Source: Isohypsibius dastychi (Eukaryota; Tardigrada; Eutardigrada; Parachela; Isohypsibiidae). Taken from it: a DNA stretch of 39,877 nucleotides. The notes under the pieces were generated by a model. The model was not told where the DNA came from. It worked only from the letters and a program-made list of their open reading frames with translations, and did no database searches. Positions 9,269 to 19,839 of the stretch are shown piece after piece (positions within the stretch are counted from its first letter, which is position 1; each line of letters opens with the position of its first letter). The position numbers and the translations under genes were made by a program. The stretch spans positions 1 to 39,877 of the forward strand of contig JAQIWT010000070.1 of assembly GCA_034696485.1 (NCBI GenBank). Direction: 5' to 3'.

Positions 9269-9393
9269 GAGATTCTGAAATTGTTCCGAAGTATCTGTTT
9301 CAGCTTCACGAATTAACATCTGATGATTCCAACCGTTGTCTTAATTCAGTAGAAGAATCTTCCGAACAAAACTCAGACCTCGTGAAAAGCTGA
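9265..9393 (+). CDS. 42-codon frame coupled to the end of pol
   Basis: The ATG at 9265-9267 overlaps the pol stop (ATGA). The frame (starts MRDSEIVPKYLFQLHEL, Ser/Glu-rich) ends in TGA 9391-9393, which itself overlaps the next ATG (TGATG). It has no known domain. It could be the displaced C-terminal tail of Pol left by a deletion of the integrase core, or a coincidental frame. The double overlap is what makes it notable. Confidence 0.35.
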   Translation: MRDSEIVPKYLFQLHELTSDDSNRCLNSVEESSEQNSDLVKS

Positions 9394-9788
9394 TGGCACC
9401 GAAGCGACTAGTTAATGAAAGTTTTGTGACATGTTTTTTCTCTTCTACAGACGCCAATCCTGCGTTGAACATGAGTAGTTCAAAATCAAGTTCGGAGTCC
9501 TACGGACTGGCTGACGAAGAATTGGATTATGGTGACATCGACGAAGAATTTGAGATCCACGCGGATCCGATTGATGTTTTGCGTGTGACAGCTACTGACT
9601 CGAACCGACACATTTGTGGTTCCGAGTCACCTACTCCGGAGTTTCCATTGGACCGCGAAGTCAAGGGGATTCCGTATTTTGAGTTTTATGCAAGCGGAAT
9701 TTTATGCAAGTGCAACAAGTCAGTGAAACACTTGCCCATTGGCAGTTTTCCTTGTGGAGCAGACCGAGGCAGACAGAGAACATGTTAA
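9393..9788 (+). CDS. Acidic protein of the Ty3/Gypsy element, unknown function
   Basis: This 131-residue frame starts inside the stop of the previous frame (TGATG). A pyrimidine-rich stretch ending CTACAG (to about 9451) looks like a splice acceptor, so the real start may be the ATG at 9471. That would give a 105-residue product beginning MSSSKSSSESYGLADEELDY. It is very acidic (EELDYGDIDEEFEIHADPID), and its C-terminus turns cysteine-containing (CKCNKS, PCGADRG). No family is recognised. A similar acidic word with a PID motif recurs near 10406-10628. Confidence 0.45.
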   Translation: MAPKRLVNESFVTCFFSSTDANPALNMSSSKSSSESYGLADEELDYGDIDEEFEIHADPIDVLRVTATDSNRHICGSESPTPEFPLDREVKGIPYFEFYASGILCKCNKSVKHLPIGSFPCGADRGRQRTC

Positions 9789-9803
9789 CGAACGGCCACA
9801 AAC

Positions 9804-10169
9804 ATGACCTTTCAGCTGACCAAATTTCCAGAAAAGAAGCCAGTTTGTAAGTTGCATCTTAGCTTGATTTTGCGACAGCACATTTGCTCTTGCGGAGTAT
9901 TTCCTTACCATCATACAGAGCCTGGTTGGCGGGAGTGTGAGCAACGACACAAGTGGCACGAGTTGTGTTCGCCAAATTGCCCCCACTGTGCGTTTATTGT
10001 CAGTACCTCGGGTGAGTCCACCGAGATGGAAATCTGCACTTCTGAACCACCTCAGCAACCGACTCTTCTGTTTTCCCCCATAGAACAAGTTTCCCCAAAC
10101 ACTGAACCTATTTCTTTCGAACGTTCTCGTCCGATATACGTTCCTTCTCCACGAAGCGGGAAAAAATGA
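9804..10169 (+). CDS. Cys/His-rich small protein, unknown function
   Basis: This 121-residue frame begins 15 bases after the previous stop. Residues 46-82 are dense in possible zinc ligands: ICSCG, YHHTEPGWRECEQRHKWHEL, then CSPNCPHC. The rest is Pro/Ser-rich. A GTAAGT...ACAG pair (9847-9878, 32 bases) could be a minute intron but would shift the frame and cut into this block. It is unlike the Env or integrase tail normally found here. A zinc-binding accessory protein is only an inference. Confidence 0.45.
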   Translation: MTFQLTKFPEKKPVCKLHLSLILRQHICSCGVFPYHHTEPGWRECEQRHKWHELCSPNCPHCAFIVSTSGESTEMEICTSEPPQQPTLLFSPIEQVSPNTEPISFERSRPIYVPSPRSGKK

Positions 10170-10405
10170 TTACATATAATAGTCCGTGCTGATTTCTTGC
10201 TGACCACTGACGAGAGCGCCCCCAACCCTATCTGCTCGGCAGTTTTACAGATGGTTTATTGGTGAAGTGACAAATAACTGTCGTAAAGCCGATTCCTTTG
10301 TTGATCTTCCTCTTCGAAAAACAATAGAGAGAGAAACAATTCAGCTTTTCGGACTTGCCGAATTCAACCTCACTTTCTTGCTTCAGTTTTACTTTTTCGT
10401 GCGAA
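10170..10405. other. Sequence after the retroelement frames
   Basis: A 3' LTR would be expected near here. The purine run AATAGAGAGAGAAA (about 10324) could be a polypurine tract, but no repeat of this region was found upstream of gag beyond the word TTGCTGACCACT (about 10200). Confidence 0.3.
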
Positions 10406-10628
10406 ATGGAATCTGATGCCAATTTGTCTGATTATAACCATGACACCAGATATTTTCTGGCCGAGGAATTATGAATCACATTCTGAAACTGAAAATGACT
10501 CCGAACCAGAAGGCATATTTTTGGAGAACGAAACCGTGTCTAATCCAATCGACCTAGGACTTTGTGACGATTTTCTAAAACGAAACTGGCGATCAAGTTG
10601 TTTTCCAAAAACCTTCGAAGAATTTTGA
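10406..10628 (+). pseudogene. Broken acidic frame resembling the 9393 protein
   Basis: A 22-codon frame (MESDANLSDYNHDTRYFLAE, TGA at 10472-10474) is followed in another frame by the acidic stretch ESHSETENDSEPEGIFLENE and then NPIDLGLCDD, ending at 10628. The style (Ser/Glu/Asp-rich, then a PID/PIDL motif) recalls the 9393 frame. It may be a shifted second copy of that accessory gene. Confidence 0.3.
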
Positions 10629-12116
10629 AGCTAAATTACTGGAACCTAGAATGAAAGCCTAATGTGATACTGATTTCCTTATTATATCCTTCCTTTTCTC
10701 TATACAAACAATTGAACTAATTAGCACATCCTTCCCAAAGGAGAGCTGGTCAGCAGTGGTCAGCTCCCATCAAGCTGATATGTGGTATGCCAGACGGCGC
10801 GACAGGTGAAATATTGCTCACATACTCCACTGGTCAGCGCCGGTCAAAACAGTTTTTCTCGTTTTACTTCCGAAACATTTCGGAAAATGCTGGTTGGGCT
10901 GGAATGACAGCGGGTGGAATTTTTTAACAGATTCCGGTGTGTTATGCACCAGCGCTCATTCTGTCGTCGAATTTTTGCTTTATATTCACCCGTTCAAAAG
11001 ATATTCGACTTTCAAATTCTGTTACCCATTTTTCTCGAGTAGTTTCTGTTTCTAAAAAAAAATTCGATGACAGAATGATTCAGGGATGAGTATAAACATT
11101 TACAAGTTTCGTTCTCCTAATTAAGATGATCCTATCTCGTTTGGGATTTTTTCAAAGAAATAATCGTTTTTGCCGCATGTCCGATTGACGAATAACTGCG
11201 CGCGTTTGCTGTTTTCATAGCCATTTAAAGTAAAATCATCAAAATATGATATCAAACTGTGTGCTGACTGCCTCAATACCAGTCGGAAGCTTTGCTGTAA
11301 CGCGCGCACGGTCAAACAAAGGACTTAGGTCACCTTAATCCGATCTGTATTGCAAGAAATGTTGGAATAAAAGTCTGCGCGTGACTTTCTTTATTTGTTT
11401 ACATCTCGTTTGTTTTTATCATTCGCTCGAGTATGTAACTCCCGAAGGTTCTCGCGACAATATCTTCCTCTACAATTTCGCTCTACTTCTGTTTTAACTT
11501 CTCTAAGATGTTATTCTTGTTGTGCTTCTGATTTGGAAGTTTGTTCTCATAGTTTACAATGGCAAAACAAGTTGACTATTCTCTCTCGAAAAACAAGCCA
11601 GTGAGCGAGCAAAAATCTGACATGTTTTTAATTATGTTTCCGATTCTGTTTTCCTACTTGACAGACCACATTTTGTGACAGCGCGATTTTTTTAATTTTG
11701 AACAAGTTCCTTGCATGCGATGGTGAACTTCGACCATAAAAACTATCAGTTAGTAAAACGGATATCTCTCAGATTACGATTGCTTTTGCCAACAAAGAAT
11801 ATACTAAACAGAGAGTAAAACAGTGTGGAATTCAGCTGCAGCCATCCAGCACCACACCACTCGCGCTTGCGCATGTTTCTGATAAGAGACTGAAGATCTG
11901 TGGCTTGCCGTTTTCTTGCGCTTTTTGTTTGCGTCACGCAGTGGCATTTCATATTGACACGGAAATTGCGTCCTCATATACAATGAGGAACAATTTGAGA
12001 ATAGATAGAAGAATAGATCAGAGAGAGATAGAAGAGAATGTGAGCAAAATTAGAATGAGATGGAACTGGCGAGATATCGCTGACGAGATTAAAATCTTCG
12101 AAAACGGGACATTTTT
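10629..12116. other. No recognisable gene; several GCTGACCAC words
   Basis: Frames here are under 75 codons and lack domains. The stretch 10741-10860 contains several TGGTCAGC / GCTGACCA words that also occur near 5235 and 5288, flanking the Ty3/Gypsy element. They may be degenerate terminal-repeat debris. Confidence 0.4.
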
Positions 12117-12198
12117 GGCGCTGTGACGCATTATACGTCATTAACTCAACGTCGTAGGTGAGTCGAAAGGTTAACGACGTATAATACGTCACAGCGCC
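12117..12198. repeat. 82-base palindromic element
   Basis: The left arm (12117-12145) and right arm (12170-12198) are complementary at 27 of 29 positions, beginning GGCGCTGTGACG and ending CGTCACAGCGCC. The spacer is 24 bases. A run of ten or more C follows. It resembles a very short foldback transposon. Confidence 0.75.
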
Positions 12199-13295
12199 CC
12201 CCCCCCTCTTCATGGAGGCCTTCCCCCGATATGAGAGGGTGAACCTTTTTAAAAGGTTTTTTGATTTTTGGCACTAAAAAACAAAATAGTTTTGAAAAAC
12301 CCAAGTGTGAGATGGCGTTGTCTGGTGAAAAAAACTCTCCCGGTATGAAAACTGCCGAGCGGGAATGCTCAATACCACTCTCATTCCACCACCAAAGCCA
12401 CCACTGGTTACAGTGTTTAGCCGAACTGTTTCCTAACCGGAAGTAGTCTGTTTTGTCAGGTTTTACATTTATGTAGTTTTATAATAACGACTGACTGAAT
12501 AATTAACTGTATAAATATATCTCAGACGAAATAAACAAAGAAAAGAGCAAAACAGTCTTCCCGACTTTGATCACGGAATATTCCGCTCAATTATTTTATT
12601 GAACCACAAGCGTCGAATTGATGAATCGACTGAACAATCGATGAACTAATTAAATAATTCATGAATAAGTAATTGAATGAAAACAAGCAAGCAAATAGGA
12701 CAACAGGCACAAGAATGCAAGCTGGTGATTACTTAGAAACTAAAGAGAGCAGTTTCACTTTTGTCGTAATCAACCGAGTCGACATGGAGTTCGTCACTGA
12801 TCTCCATTTCGTCAAATTCTTAGGAGTCAGTCGAGATGGTTTATCTCGGCTGCGTTGATGATTTGAAAGAAGCCACTCGACCACGGTTTACGAATGGCTC
12901 ATATTTTCTGGCCGTGGGCCGCTGGTTGAGATACGGAAGAGACAGAAGAAAAGACGGCTAGATTACCCGGATCTAAGTCATCGCAGCTGAATTGTGTTTG
13001 ACTCATCAAAGCTGTATTTGATTTTTTCTTATGTATGTGTAAAGTAAAAAAACGCTGTCCTATGTGGGGTTTGAATCAGTGTCGTCAGAATCCAGAGAAA
13101 ACCAATACAGCAGACCGACATTTTGTTAACCATTCGGGATGACGAATTAAATAGGCTCACAATAGAAGTACACTAATAGAAAGTTTCAAACTCCGCAAGC
13201 CAAACTCCTACTTTGTCAAAAGGTTAGGAAAATTTAGAGAAAGTACGAAAACACTCCAACCAGCTGAAGGCACAAGTAAGTAAGAAGTTTTACAA
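12199..13295. other. No recognisable gene
   Basis: Only short frames without domains. The stretch 12470-12700 is AT-rich with loose AATTAA/GAAT repeats. A GGGGTTTGAATC word near 13070 recalls a tRNA T-loop on the minus strand, but no cloverleaf forms around it. Confidence 0.4.
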
Positions 13296-13375
13296 CGAGT
13301 GTGGTCATCGATATGTGGTCATCAATATATATATATCGATATATATATGTCATCGAGTTATGTGGTCATCGATAG
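13296..13375 (+). repeat. GTGGTCATCGATA / AT microsatellite
   Basis: The word TGTGGTCATCGATA (once CATCAATA) occurs three times around an ATATATATCGATATATATAT core. It is a local simple-sequence expansion. Confidence 0.7.
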
Positions 13376-14303
13376 TCATGTTGGTTTGCTCCCAGATGTC
13401 GGCGTTAATGGGCCCTCCGACGTAACAGTGGGTTCCGTCCCGCATGACGCTGATTCATTTCCTTTGTCCTCCGCAGACTTCGCATTTTTGGAGGCAGGCG
13501 ATTGCTGGCTGTTCCATCTAAAATAATAAAAGTGATGATTGGTCATCTGAAATCGACATCGACCATACTGTGTAGCCAGTAGAAAAGTAATTCTCGACGG
13601 AGAACTTCAGTGGTCTAAAAAAATTTCCGTCCTTAGGAAACATTCTCGATTCAAGAAAATGATATCTGTTCTAGAGTTTAAGTACGAACGCTTTAGTCGG
13701 GATTCTAGGACAGTCCATTATCGCGTGAACATCTCTCATGAAATCGATGTTCTCCGTTTCACGCTACACCATGTTGACGTTTCAGAATGCGCAACTCAAC
13801 AAGTTAGTCGAGTAAGGACCCTTTCCAGCCAAACGCCGAATTTCTCCCTGGCTAAGAGGTCAGCCTGCTTCTTGTACAAGCCCTTCTTACGCTCGGAAGC
13901 CAGAAAGACCTCAAGGTCGGTTCCGGTGGTCATCGTAGCGGCATGCACACCATCAACGATTGGTTCACTGTCCATGATTGAAAGTTGAGTGCAAATTGTC
14001 AACTGACTGACTTTGCCCGCTTCGCGCAAGCCTTTTACGCAATCGCAGTGATGACCATCAAGTATTGCGATTCATCGTCACGTTATCCAGTTGCGTAACA
14101 ATAATCAAATCATCGAATTTATAACGGCTGCTAGCACGTTGGAGCTACACTCTGAATACAGCAGGGAAATGCAGTTTTCAAGCAAACAATTATCGCGCTC
14201 CAAACTCTCCAGATTGATATTGCCGATTGGTACGATTCTCTTCAACCAAGATGGTGAATTATTCAAATTGTTGTGAAATTCAGTCGTTTATTTTCTGTTT
14301 CAG
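13376..14303. other. No assigned gene
   Basis: A minus-strand frame at 13796-14029 (77 codons, with SERKKGLYKKQADLLAREKF) looks protein-like but matches no family I know. A plus-strand intron acceptor ends this stretch (TTTTCTGTTTCAG at 14291-14303). Confidence 0.35.
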
Positions 14304-15274
14304 GCTCTATTGAGTGGCAGCCACCAATGAGAACTCCACCGACACCAACGAACCGTGAACCCTGGTTTGATCGTAAGCTGATTTTCAATTTTATGAAGCA
14401 GATCCACAACTAAATCACAGCTTTGAATTTATACTCCAATAATCTGGGACATGAACGATCCATCTTGAATGGAAGCCCGCGAAGAATAAGAGATGAACCG
14501 CGAAGAATACGAGTCAATGCTGGAAGTGGCAAGCTACTCGCATGCTGATACCCTTTCGCGACTTGAAACGTTCTACAGTTTCTGGGATTTCCGCAGCGCA
14601 GTTGCGTATGGCGATCACTTGTCTGGTGCTGCATTCTACACGGAAGGGTTGATGGAAGATACCAAATGTTTCTGCTGTGGACTGTGTATCAATTACTGAC
14701 GGATCCAAGATCTTCGAGATTCTGCTCAAACACCAATGGTCCGGCACGCTCTGGAGTCACCAGCATGCAGGTTCTTACACTGTGTTGCGGGTGAGAGATC
14801 TATCTGCGATGCGATAGGCGCGTCCGGATCGAAGTTTCCAAATACGGAATCGAATGTAAGTCACCCTCTTGTTGTTCCCTCTGAATCTTTAATCAAGAAG
14901 TTGTTCTAGCTCTGGTTACCATCACACAACGGGCCTGACGTCAGGAGAATCTACGACCGCTGGAGTCAGCAAATCTCTATGAAATCCATCAAGGAAGGCG
15001 ACGATTCTATTACTACGAGGTGTTTGTTGAGTTTCCGAAAAAACACCGCACCAATGTCCAGCAGGAAGATGAAGCATAGAAAGAAGTTTTGTCGGCAAAG
15101 TTTGAGCGAGAACCTTATCCCGATAAACCCCAGTGCACCATCTGCCTCACCAGTGAGATTTCTATATTTTTTGAACCCTGTGAATATTTGGTGACCTGTG
15201 CGAATTTTGCGGATGCCATGAAAAACTGTCCAGTTTGTTGTTTTAAGGTTATCATGGAACAGAGGGTTTTCTGA
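14304..15274 (+). pseudogene. Inhibitor-of-apoptosis protein (BIR plus RING), broken
   Basis: IAP proteins bind caspases through BIR domains and ubiquitinate targets through a C-terminal RING. Exon 1 begins after TTTCAG at 14304 and ends at a GTAAGC (14373). The BIR lies at about 14493-14780: RLETFYSFWDFRS, AAFYTEG, the zinc pair CFCC, then after a TGA at 14697-14699 (where the family has Trp) PMVRHALESPACRFL with the His and last Cys. A GTAAGT/TTCTAG intron follows (about 14861-14909). The RING (15133-15274) reads CTICLTSEISIFFEPC, then EYLVTC, then CPVC. The usual His and one Cys are replaced by Tyr and Phe, and a TAG lies in the linker (15077-15079). Confidence 0.72.
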
Positions 15275-15448
15275 TTTGATAAATCGGAAGTCATTCTGTC
15301 ACGAAATGTTATGCTTCTGTCTTGATTCGTGCATTCTGACTTTGGCACTTCTTCATGGTCTCCATTCTCTGATCTCACGCCAAGCATTGATTACGATTTC
15401 AGATATAAAGCAGTACAATAATTTTTGAGATGGTCTCCCCTTTCTGAA

Positions 15449-16558
15449 ATGGATCTAGACGCTTTACTTGATAGTATTCAAGCTGACGGATCATCGCCTT
15501 TTGAAAACTTACCTATCCGATCCACAGAATGAGCCATCCGATTTACCATCAGCTGAAGAATTCCAAGACCTTCCAGCTCACATATCCCTGCAAGTACTTG
15601 TCAACAATCCAGGCTTAGTAAACACATATGTTGGAGGAAAACTGTTTTTTGCAACGCAGCCACTGATTTTGTTTACTTGTAAGTTTGAGCTTCCACTTTC
15701 GAAACTGATTTTTATGTTGTACGAATCCAACAGATTCCGCTCAGAATCCTGACATAACGAGCCAAAAGTTTTCGTAACGTTCGGAGCTTTCGTTCCACTA
15801 GTAGAAGTCGCCTGTTCACAATAAAAACCAAGTGACATAATGTTTTCGAATACAGGGCTTCTGGAATCCATCCGTCAGCAGCATGTCATTATGTTCACCC
15901 TTCACGAACGAACACCCCAAACTACCACGGTGCCCGAATTCAATCAAACCATTCAGATCAGTGCTGCTATGGTAAATCAACAGGCCAGCGATTCCCTAAT
16001 CAAATGCGGTTACACTATGAGAAGTGGTCTCCTGAAAATCAACACAAACTGCAAAGCCCGAGAAACGTTCCGGCACTGCTTCGGGCTTTTTGACTGCCGC
16101 TCCGAGACCTATTTCGGTGTGTAAAAAGAAAACCAGAACGGCCCTATCATCATCACCGTAATCGAAAAATATAGTGGCAGGCCAACGTTCATGAGTTATG
16201 ACAACCTTGTGAATATATCAACATGGTCCAAGACTCTGTAGTGTGTGGAGATGTCAAACAATGCATTGCTAATCAGTCGCAGGGAAGCCGAATAACAACC
16301 CGTCTTCAAAACACCGTGGCATGTCATTTCATTTGAGCTTTCTACCGAGGTTCGTTTTTGCAGAAAAAACGGGACGGCTTTACCATGTTTCCGTTTCGGT
16401 AATGCCTTCCGCTTCTATGATATCTGTAACCGTAGTTTTATAACCTTCAGTCAGCATCAACTCGAGAGATCCATGGGAGAAAGAGAATTCGGATCAGATA
16501 GGGCAAGGCAATTTCCGATCCATCAAGGAGTTCTACCGTTTAGTTCCAACCGAATGCC
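15449..16558 (+). pseudogene. Possible 5' exons of Polinton DNA polymerase
   Basis: A frame starting MDLDALLDSIQADGSSPFEN at 15449 stops at 15530-15532. A neighbouring frame continues (DLPSAEEFQDLPAHISLQVL, NNPGLVNTYVGG) to a GTAAGT at 15679. A further open stretch at 15840-16124 starts MFSNTGLLESIRQQH and contains VPEFNQTIQISAAM. These lie directly upstream of, and on the same strand as, the polymerase. Assignment to the same gene rests on position only. It could be a separate Polinton gene. Confidence 0.35.
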
Positions 16559-19500
16559 AGAAGTCACCAAGTCATGGTTACACGCTGCATTGTTTTACCG
16601 TGAAAGTCGCAGCCTCCATTTGATCGTGTGATTTGAAGAGTTGCAGCAATTCTCGAGGACATTCTGGATACTGTTCCAGGTGATTTTCCGGCACACAATT
16701 TAGTGAGACAACGTCTCCGCCAAAAAGAACTGCCTACTTGGGCCTCTCCACTCAGTAAATCGATAGGGCGAAGAGCGCAGTTCTTTTTATCGGAGACGTA
16801 CAAATCGACAACGATGCACTCACCACACCAATTCGGACTCCACTTATGCGACGTGAAAACTGCACCTTAGAACGATGGATGCTCGAAATCGAACGAGCGC
16901 TCAACTCGAACGCAACATTCAAACTGGATGAGAGCTTTGAGCTGTGGGTTCAGCACTCAACTCTACCAGAGGGCGGATGCAACCAGCATGTACCGTAACT
17001 ACTTTGAAGACGCCTTAAAAGGATGGGTTGCGTCATACGTGTAATCAACAAGGATGATTTATGTTTCGCCGGAGCCATTTGCATTGGAAAACTCCATGCT
17101 GACGACAATAAGGTTGAATACGAAAAAATGTATTCTCGAGTCAAGATTCAGACGACAGAGGCCAAGAAACTCGTACGTAAAGCCTGACTTCCCGAACGCC
17201 GGTACGTTCTCACTTACTACCCCGCTTTTCAAGAGGTGCTTCCTGATCTCCAACTATATGTCATCTCCACTGACCATCTGAACAGCGTCATCTACTCCGG
17301 TCCCCACCAAGAAAAATATATATGTATTCTCCACCATAATGGCAATAATGACATGCTGAATTCTCTCCCAGCGTGGTTTGGTCAATCCTACTACTGCTTA
17401 CCATACTAGGAAAAAGAACAACATCGCTGCGAGACCGTCTGTCAGTAGTGCCTGCGTCGTTAATGCCCCCGCGAAAAAAATGTCACCATCGACTGTGCAC
17501 GATGCAATAGGAGCTTCCTCGGTCAGAGTTGCTATGACGAGCATGTGCGTCCACCGAAGAAAAGACTCACAATTTGTGAGAAATTTTTTATCAGCAAGGA
17601 GCGTAATCAGTTTATATCGATGGCGTCAAAAAAGTCTGCTCATCGATGCGGAAAAGTTTTCTGTGCAGTATGTACGGTTTACTCCACGCCAGATGGAAGA
17701 CATTTATGCTTTATGAAACCAATAGTCCTCGAGGGTGAAGACCGTATGTTACATTCAGGAACAAAGCTTGCCCACTTTGATTTGAAAACTGTGAAAAATT
17801 CGGATGGAACCTTCCACCCGAATCTCGCCGTTGTAACTTGCGGTGAGGAAGTTCTCGTTTTCCTCCCGACGGCTCGGCTATTGCACATGAAATCACTGAT
17901 GAACTGTGTGCCTTTCTCTCCAACGGACGTTTCAAGAATATAATCATCATCGCTCACAATTTCAAGGTACAGAAATCTTTCAGGCGACACTTAAGACATG
18001 TTTATCTCAATTTTTATACGTGGATTCGATGGATATTCTATTTTGAAGTATCTCATAAATTTCGGCAACAAACCAAAACTTATCTTCAACGAGAACGAAA
18101 TCATGCAGGTCGACATACCTTAACACCTAACTACTTGGAGCAGTCTCTTGACAAATTTGCACAGAGTTTCGATTTGCCAATTTGCAGGACCAAGTTTCCC
18201 TTTGCCGCAAACATTCCCGACAACTGGAACCGTGTCATACCCTGGCCAAACCACTCAGCGTACGATTATAACGAGATGACAAAGAAAGACCAGAAGAAAT
18301 TCATGAAGAGCTACAGGAAAAATCGTTGAACAAACAAGAGCAAATTCGACTTCAATGCAAAATTCATGAAGTGAAGTAATTTCCAGATTTTCTATCAGAA
18401 TAATTCGCCAATGAGTTATAAAATGAGGAACTGCGTCAGGAATACGCAAGTTCTCCAACAAGACAGTGAAAAATTTCGCGAGCTGTTCATGAACGTTAAA
18501 AATGGAAAATGTCCGTACACGGCTGGTTTGACGATCGCAGGTGTTTGTAATTATTTCTGGAGAGCGACGCTGAAGAAGAAAACCGTTTGTCTTATTCCAC
18601 CCAGCCGGTTCTATTAAACGCAACTGTTAAAAATCTGCGATTTTAACTAAATGGCTGAAATATATGGAAGCCACATGGTGTTCCACCAAATTTCGCGCAG
18701 CTACAGAACGAGGCTAAGTTGAGAAAAACCTTCATTCGATCTGGCATTACGAAAAAACCGAACGACATTCAATCTGTGATTACATCGATTTATTTCTGAA
18801 AGTTGAAACCGAAGCATCCGGCTATCCCAAGCACTGCAAGTCAGAAGAGGAGGAGGATGGTTTCATCGAGAGATTCTTTGCACGCGTAGGAATTCGTCTC
18901 GATAAAAGAAATATTAAACAGAATGAAGGTTTGCGATCGCTAGCGAAAATGATGCTCAATTAGTTTTGCTAAAACTGTCCGTAATTTCGGAGTATGAGTT
19001 GATTTTGAGTTCTGTTTAATCAAAGGAAAACGTGGAGTACAAGACAGCAGGTTGAGCACAACATTCGTCAAAACACCCGAGCAGTTCTACGACTGTCTCC
19101 TTTCCGGAAAATATGACGTTTAACAATTCGAATAAGTGACAGATGAAATTATGCAGCTTTCCTATCGGCTGAAAGATAAATACCTCCCGACAGACATAAA
19201 GACCAACGCCGTACTGGCAGCGTACGGTTATCTTAGAAAAATTCAACGTCTTCATAGTTCTCCTTTAAAGGTTCACGACCGCAGCAGCTCGATTGTTCTT
19301 GTATGGAATCATGGGGAATGTTGGTTCAGATTTGTTATATACTGTTACGGTAAATGGAATTCAAAACCCGATGTAAAATAGACAAACAAATAAATAATGG
19401 TTTAGGATTCGCTCTTCTTTATACACCGACATGGTGACGCGAAGCTACCACTTGGGGACTATCTTGGCGATTTGAGAAACTCACCCAACTCTGGTGAGTT

Positions 19501-19560
19501 CATCAAAGTCTTCACGAGCCTCGGTCCAAAGTCATACAGTTATATATGTGATTCGGAGGG
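16559..19560 (+). pseudogene. Polinton/Maverick protein-primed DNA polymerase B, copy 1
   Basis: This would replicate a Polinton genome by protein priming. Blocks in family order: MLEIERALNSNATFKLDE (about 16876); INKDDLCFAGAICIGK (17042); FQEVLPDLQLYVISTDHLNS (17229); LPAWFGQSYYC; Cys blocks CARCNRSFLGQSCYDEH and HRCGKVFCAVC; Exo I HFDLKT (17773); Exo II IIIIAHNF and FDGYSILKYL (to 18060); ICRTKFPFAANIPDNWN (18178); TIAGVCNYFWRATLKKK (18531). Further on: SGYPKHCKSEEEEDGFIERF, LRSLAKMMLN (ends 18960), TDIKTNAVLAAYGYLRKI (19189), and DSLFFIHRHGDAKLPLGDYL (19406) after a TTTAG acceptor. Several stops and frame shifts interrupt it. Palm motif A is missing between about 18620 and 18780. The acidic Glu of Exo I is Lys. 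A TAG breaks the NSFWG motif at 18961. Confidence 0.88.
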
Positions 19561-19609
19561 TCCGATCAGGAAGGCAACGTTTTTCGGACCATCAAGGGGG
19601 CAGCACACA

Positions 19610-19663
19610 GGGTAGCCAATCAGAAAAGGGCGTTTTGAGTACGCTTGTCTGATTGGCTATCCC
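19610..19663. repeat. 15-base inverted repeat after the polymerase
   Basis: GGGTAGCCAATCAGA (19610-19624) pairs with TCTGATTGGCTATCCC (19648-19663), with one extra base in the right arm and a 23-base loop. It lies about 50 bases after the last recognisable polymerase block. Confidence 0.75.
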
Positions 19664-19839
19664 GAATATTGAAGCCAAAACTTTTCAAAAAAAATTGAAG
19701 TTCACGCACACCATTTCACCTGAGATTCTGGCTATCCTCTTGCGACTTTGCATTGATAAAGAACTGCAACTTTGTCAACAGACTTCAGACTCTGACAAGC
19801 TCGTAAGTTCATAAATTTCCCCGCTCGAATCGGAGACTG

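Larger units (their letters stand above)
5600..10170 (+). mobile_element. Ty3/Gypsy LTR retrotransposon, incomplete
   Basis: Gag, protease, RT, RNase H and the integrase zinc domain occur in Ty3/Gypsy order on the plus strand. The integrase core, a 5' part of gag and both LTRs are missing or not recognisable. Long open RT/RNase H coding (717 codons without a stop) makes this the youngest-looking element in the window. Confidence 0.9.

Noticed and set aside
9393-10169. Displaced integrase core or Env
   Set aside because: No D-D-E spacing, signal peptide or membrane helix is visible in these frames.
13060-13100. tRNA T-loop on the minus strand
   Set aside because: Only a GATTCAAACCCC word is present; no cloverleaf can be built.
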